A stretch of 64,000 nt of DNA from Pseudarthrobacter sp. BIM B-2242 (GTDB taxonomy: Bacteria; Actinomycetota; Actinomycetes; Actinomycetales; Micrococcaceae). The position numbers were made by a program, and so were the translations under genes. The notes beneath the pieces were generated by a model. The model was not told where the DNA came from. It searched no databases and saw only the letters and a list, made by a program, of their open reading frames with translations. The stretch lies in the NCBI RefSeq assembly GCF_014764445.1, contig NZ_CP061721.1, positions 744,001-808,000 on the forward strand, read 5' to 3'. Of this stretch, positions 62,827 through 64,000 are shown in pieces; positions within the stretch are counted from its first letter, which is position 1; every line of letters begins with the position of its first letter.

Positions 62827-63846
62827 TTAAACCGCCGGGTTCAGCGATGCGGCAAGCGCGGCATCAGCGTCGAGCAGGACCTTGGCTGCGACCTCCAGCC
62901 CCTCGATCCGGCCCAGGGAGGTGTCCTCGTGTTCGATGTTGACCAGCATGTCCGGGTCCACTTCATGCAGCGCGCGCAGGAACTCGGTCCAGAAGGCTGT
63001 ATCGTGCCCGCGGCCCAGAGCCACGAAGTCCCAAGCGGAGTTCTTGGGCCACTCGTTGGCCCACTCGTCGCCGCCGAGGTTGGTCCGGTTTTCCTCCGGG
63101 GAGAGCCGGCGGAAGCTGTTGTCGAGCACACCGTAGAGCGCGGCGTTCGCGGTGTTGACCCGGACGTCCTTGGCGGCAGCCTGGAAGACCAGCGGGCCGA
63201 GTTCGCGGACCACCGCCACCGGATCCATCTGCTGCCAGAACAGGTGGGAGGCGTCCAGCTCAACACCCACGTGGGTGGCACCAGTGAGTTCGATGAGCTT
63301 GTGGACGTCAGCGGTGTTGAAGACGATGTTCTGCGGGTGCAGCTCCAAGGCCACCTTGACGCCGTGGTCAGCCGCGAGGCGATCGGTTTCCTTCCAGAAG
63401 TCGGCGGCGACGCCCCACTGATAGTCCAGTACGTCCAGGGCAGCTGAGTTCCAGGCGTTCACCACCCAGTTGACGGTGGTTGCACCCGGTTCACCACCTG
63501 GCAGGCCGGACATGGTGACCACCCGGTTCTGGCCCAGACGCGCAGCGAGCCGGATGGAGCGGCGGATATCCTCGGCATGCTTCTCGCCGATTTCGCGCTT
63601 GGGATGCAGCGGGTTGCCGTTGCAGTTCAGGCCGGCGATTGCCACGCCGGTGCCTTCGAAGATCGCCAGGTAGTCGTCCCGGGCGGCGTCGCTGGTGAGG
63701 ATCTCATCGAACGTGGGGACGTGGACCGCGGGCAGGAATCCGCCGGTGTTGATTTCGATGCCGGTCAGGCCCAGATCCGCGATGACCTTGAGGGCCTCGG
63801 GCAACGGCCGGTCGTGCAGGATTGCGTTGTAGACGCCGAGTTTCAT
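62827..63846 (-). CDS. sugar phosphate isomerase/epimerase (xylose isomerase-like TIM barrel)
   Basis: A 339-residue TIM-barrel protein (MKLGVYNAILHDRPLPEALKVIADLGLTGIEINTGGF, VAIAGLNCNGNPLHP, VALELHPQNIVFNTADVHKLIELTGATHVGVELDASHLFWQQMD). Metal-binding His and Glu lie in ELHPQNI and ELDASH. ATG 63846 follows GGAAAGAAAAT; it overlaps the stop of the upstream oxidoreductase gene by 4 bp (ATGA). Possibly a second cyclitol/sugar isomerase feeding the adjacent dehydrogenases. Confidence 0.88.
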   Translation of the reverse strand: MKLGVYNAILHDRPLPEALKVIADLGLTGIEINTGGFLPAVHVPTFDEILTSDAARDDYLAIFEGTGVAIAGLNCNGNPLHPKREIGEKHAEDIRRSIRLAARLGQNRVVTMSGLPGGEPGATTVNWVVNAWNSAALDVLDYQWGVAADFWKETDRLAADHGVKVALELHPQNIVFNTADVHKLIELTGATHVGVELDASHLFWQQMDPVAVVRELGPLVFQAAAKDVRVNTANAALYGVLDNSFRRLSPEENRTNLGGDEWANEWPKNSAWDFVALGRGHDTAFWTEFLRALHEVDPDMLVNIEHEDTSLGRIEGLEVAAKVLLDADAALAASLNPAV

Positions 63847-64000
63847 AGCGTGATTTTCTTTCCGTTGTTGAGGGCGGATTCGGTGACGGCACCGAGGAGT
63901 TCCATGTTGCGCACGCCCTCCTCGAACGTGGCGCAACGCGGCAGTGACTCCGCTTCGCTGAGGCCGGCAACCTCTTCGAGGAACGCGCGGGCCTGGTAGC
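63843..64000 (-). CDS. Gfo/Idh/MocA oxidoreductase, C-terminal fragment (runs off the window)
   Basis: Only the last ~51 codons are in the window. The sequence includes CATFEEGVRNMELLGAVTESALNNGKKITL, typical of the end of Gfo/Idh/MocA family dehydrogenases (F-x-x-G-x-x-x-x-x-L-x-A-x-x-x-S). Its stop overlaps the start of the isomerase gene. It is the third such oxidoreductase in this part of the window. Confidence 0.8.
   Translation of the reverse strand, partial: YQARAFLEEVAGLSEAESLPRCATFEEGVRNMELLGAVTESALNNGKKITL

Overview
The window is a high-GC actinobacterial chromosome segment, most likely Arthrobacter/Pseudarthrobacter (Micrococcaceae). Pointers to this are the GTG/TTG starts, actinobacterial families (DUF3263, DUF3027, DUF6457, DUF6314, LytR_C, WXG100, IdeR, bacterial XPB), a CIRCE-controlled solitary groEL, c-di-AMP riboswitches in front of cell-wall hydrolases, and a myo-inositol operon of actinobacterial layout. 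I see no insertion sequence, prophage, integrase or CRISPR array. Genes are densely packed and many stop/start codons overlap by 4 bp.

Layout. 1-4.5 kb: partial TspO-like gene (-), two FemAB-type peptidoglycan bridge transferases and a ThrE-like exporter (+). 4.5-6.1 kb: siderophore-interacting reductase with an IdeR box on its start codon, and uracil-DNA glycosylase (-). 6.2-12.1 kb: DUF3263, LytR_C protein, cold-shock protein coupled to a solute-binding lipoprotein, groEL, and an RNase H fusion (+). 12.1-19.3 kb (-): WXG100 protein, two-component system, and an XPB helicase operon. 19.5-24 kb: second cold-shock protein, DUF3027, MFS exporter, serC (-), ideR (+). 24-27.3 kb: three secreted wall hydrolases, two of them behind separate c-di-AMP riboswitches. 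27.4-31.5 kb: HNH nuclease and a molybdenum-cofactor cluster (mobA-DUF6457-moeA-fdhD). 31.6-35.8 kb: GH38 alpha-mannosidase and a flavin oxidoreductase. 36-41.4 kb: a two-gene unit (tandem-HTH protein plus 7-TM protein) divergent from an ABC-F ATPase/ABC exporter operon whose leader looks like a ribosome-mediated attenuator. 41.4-48.4 kb: NUDIX, DUF6314, tRNA-Arg(CCT), membrane proteins, inositol-phosphatase-family enzyme, pcrA and a lipoprotein. 48.6-50.7 kb: sucCD. 51-61.5 kb: tautomerase and the iol regulon (iolC, aldolase, iolD, iolA, iolE, iolG, iolH, iolT). 61.7-64 kb (-): a second sugar/inositol oxidoreductase-isomerase operon that runs off the end.

How parts connect. IdeR and one probable target (the siderophore reductase) lie in the same window. 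The iol genes encode uptake (IolT), oxidation (IolG), dehydration (IolE), ring opening (IolD), phosphorylation (IolC), aldol cleavage and semialdehyde oxidation (IolA). Only iolB is missing. The tautomerase shares a promoter/operator with iolC. C-di-AMP probably controls the wall hydrolases, and two FemAB enzymes fit a multi-residue interpeptide bridge.

Most interesting signals. These are (1) the 20-codon leader ORF whose stop sits directly behind a 15-bp hairpin upstream of the ABC-F/exporter operon; (2) the adjacent tandem-HTH/7-TM pair of unknown function; (3) a recurring class of long extended palindromes between genes; (4) the duplicated iol promoter/operator; and (5) many -10 boxes placed 6-7 nt before start codons, implying leaderless mRNAs.
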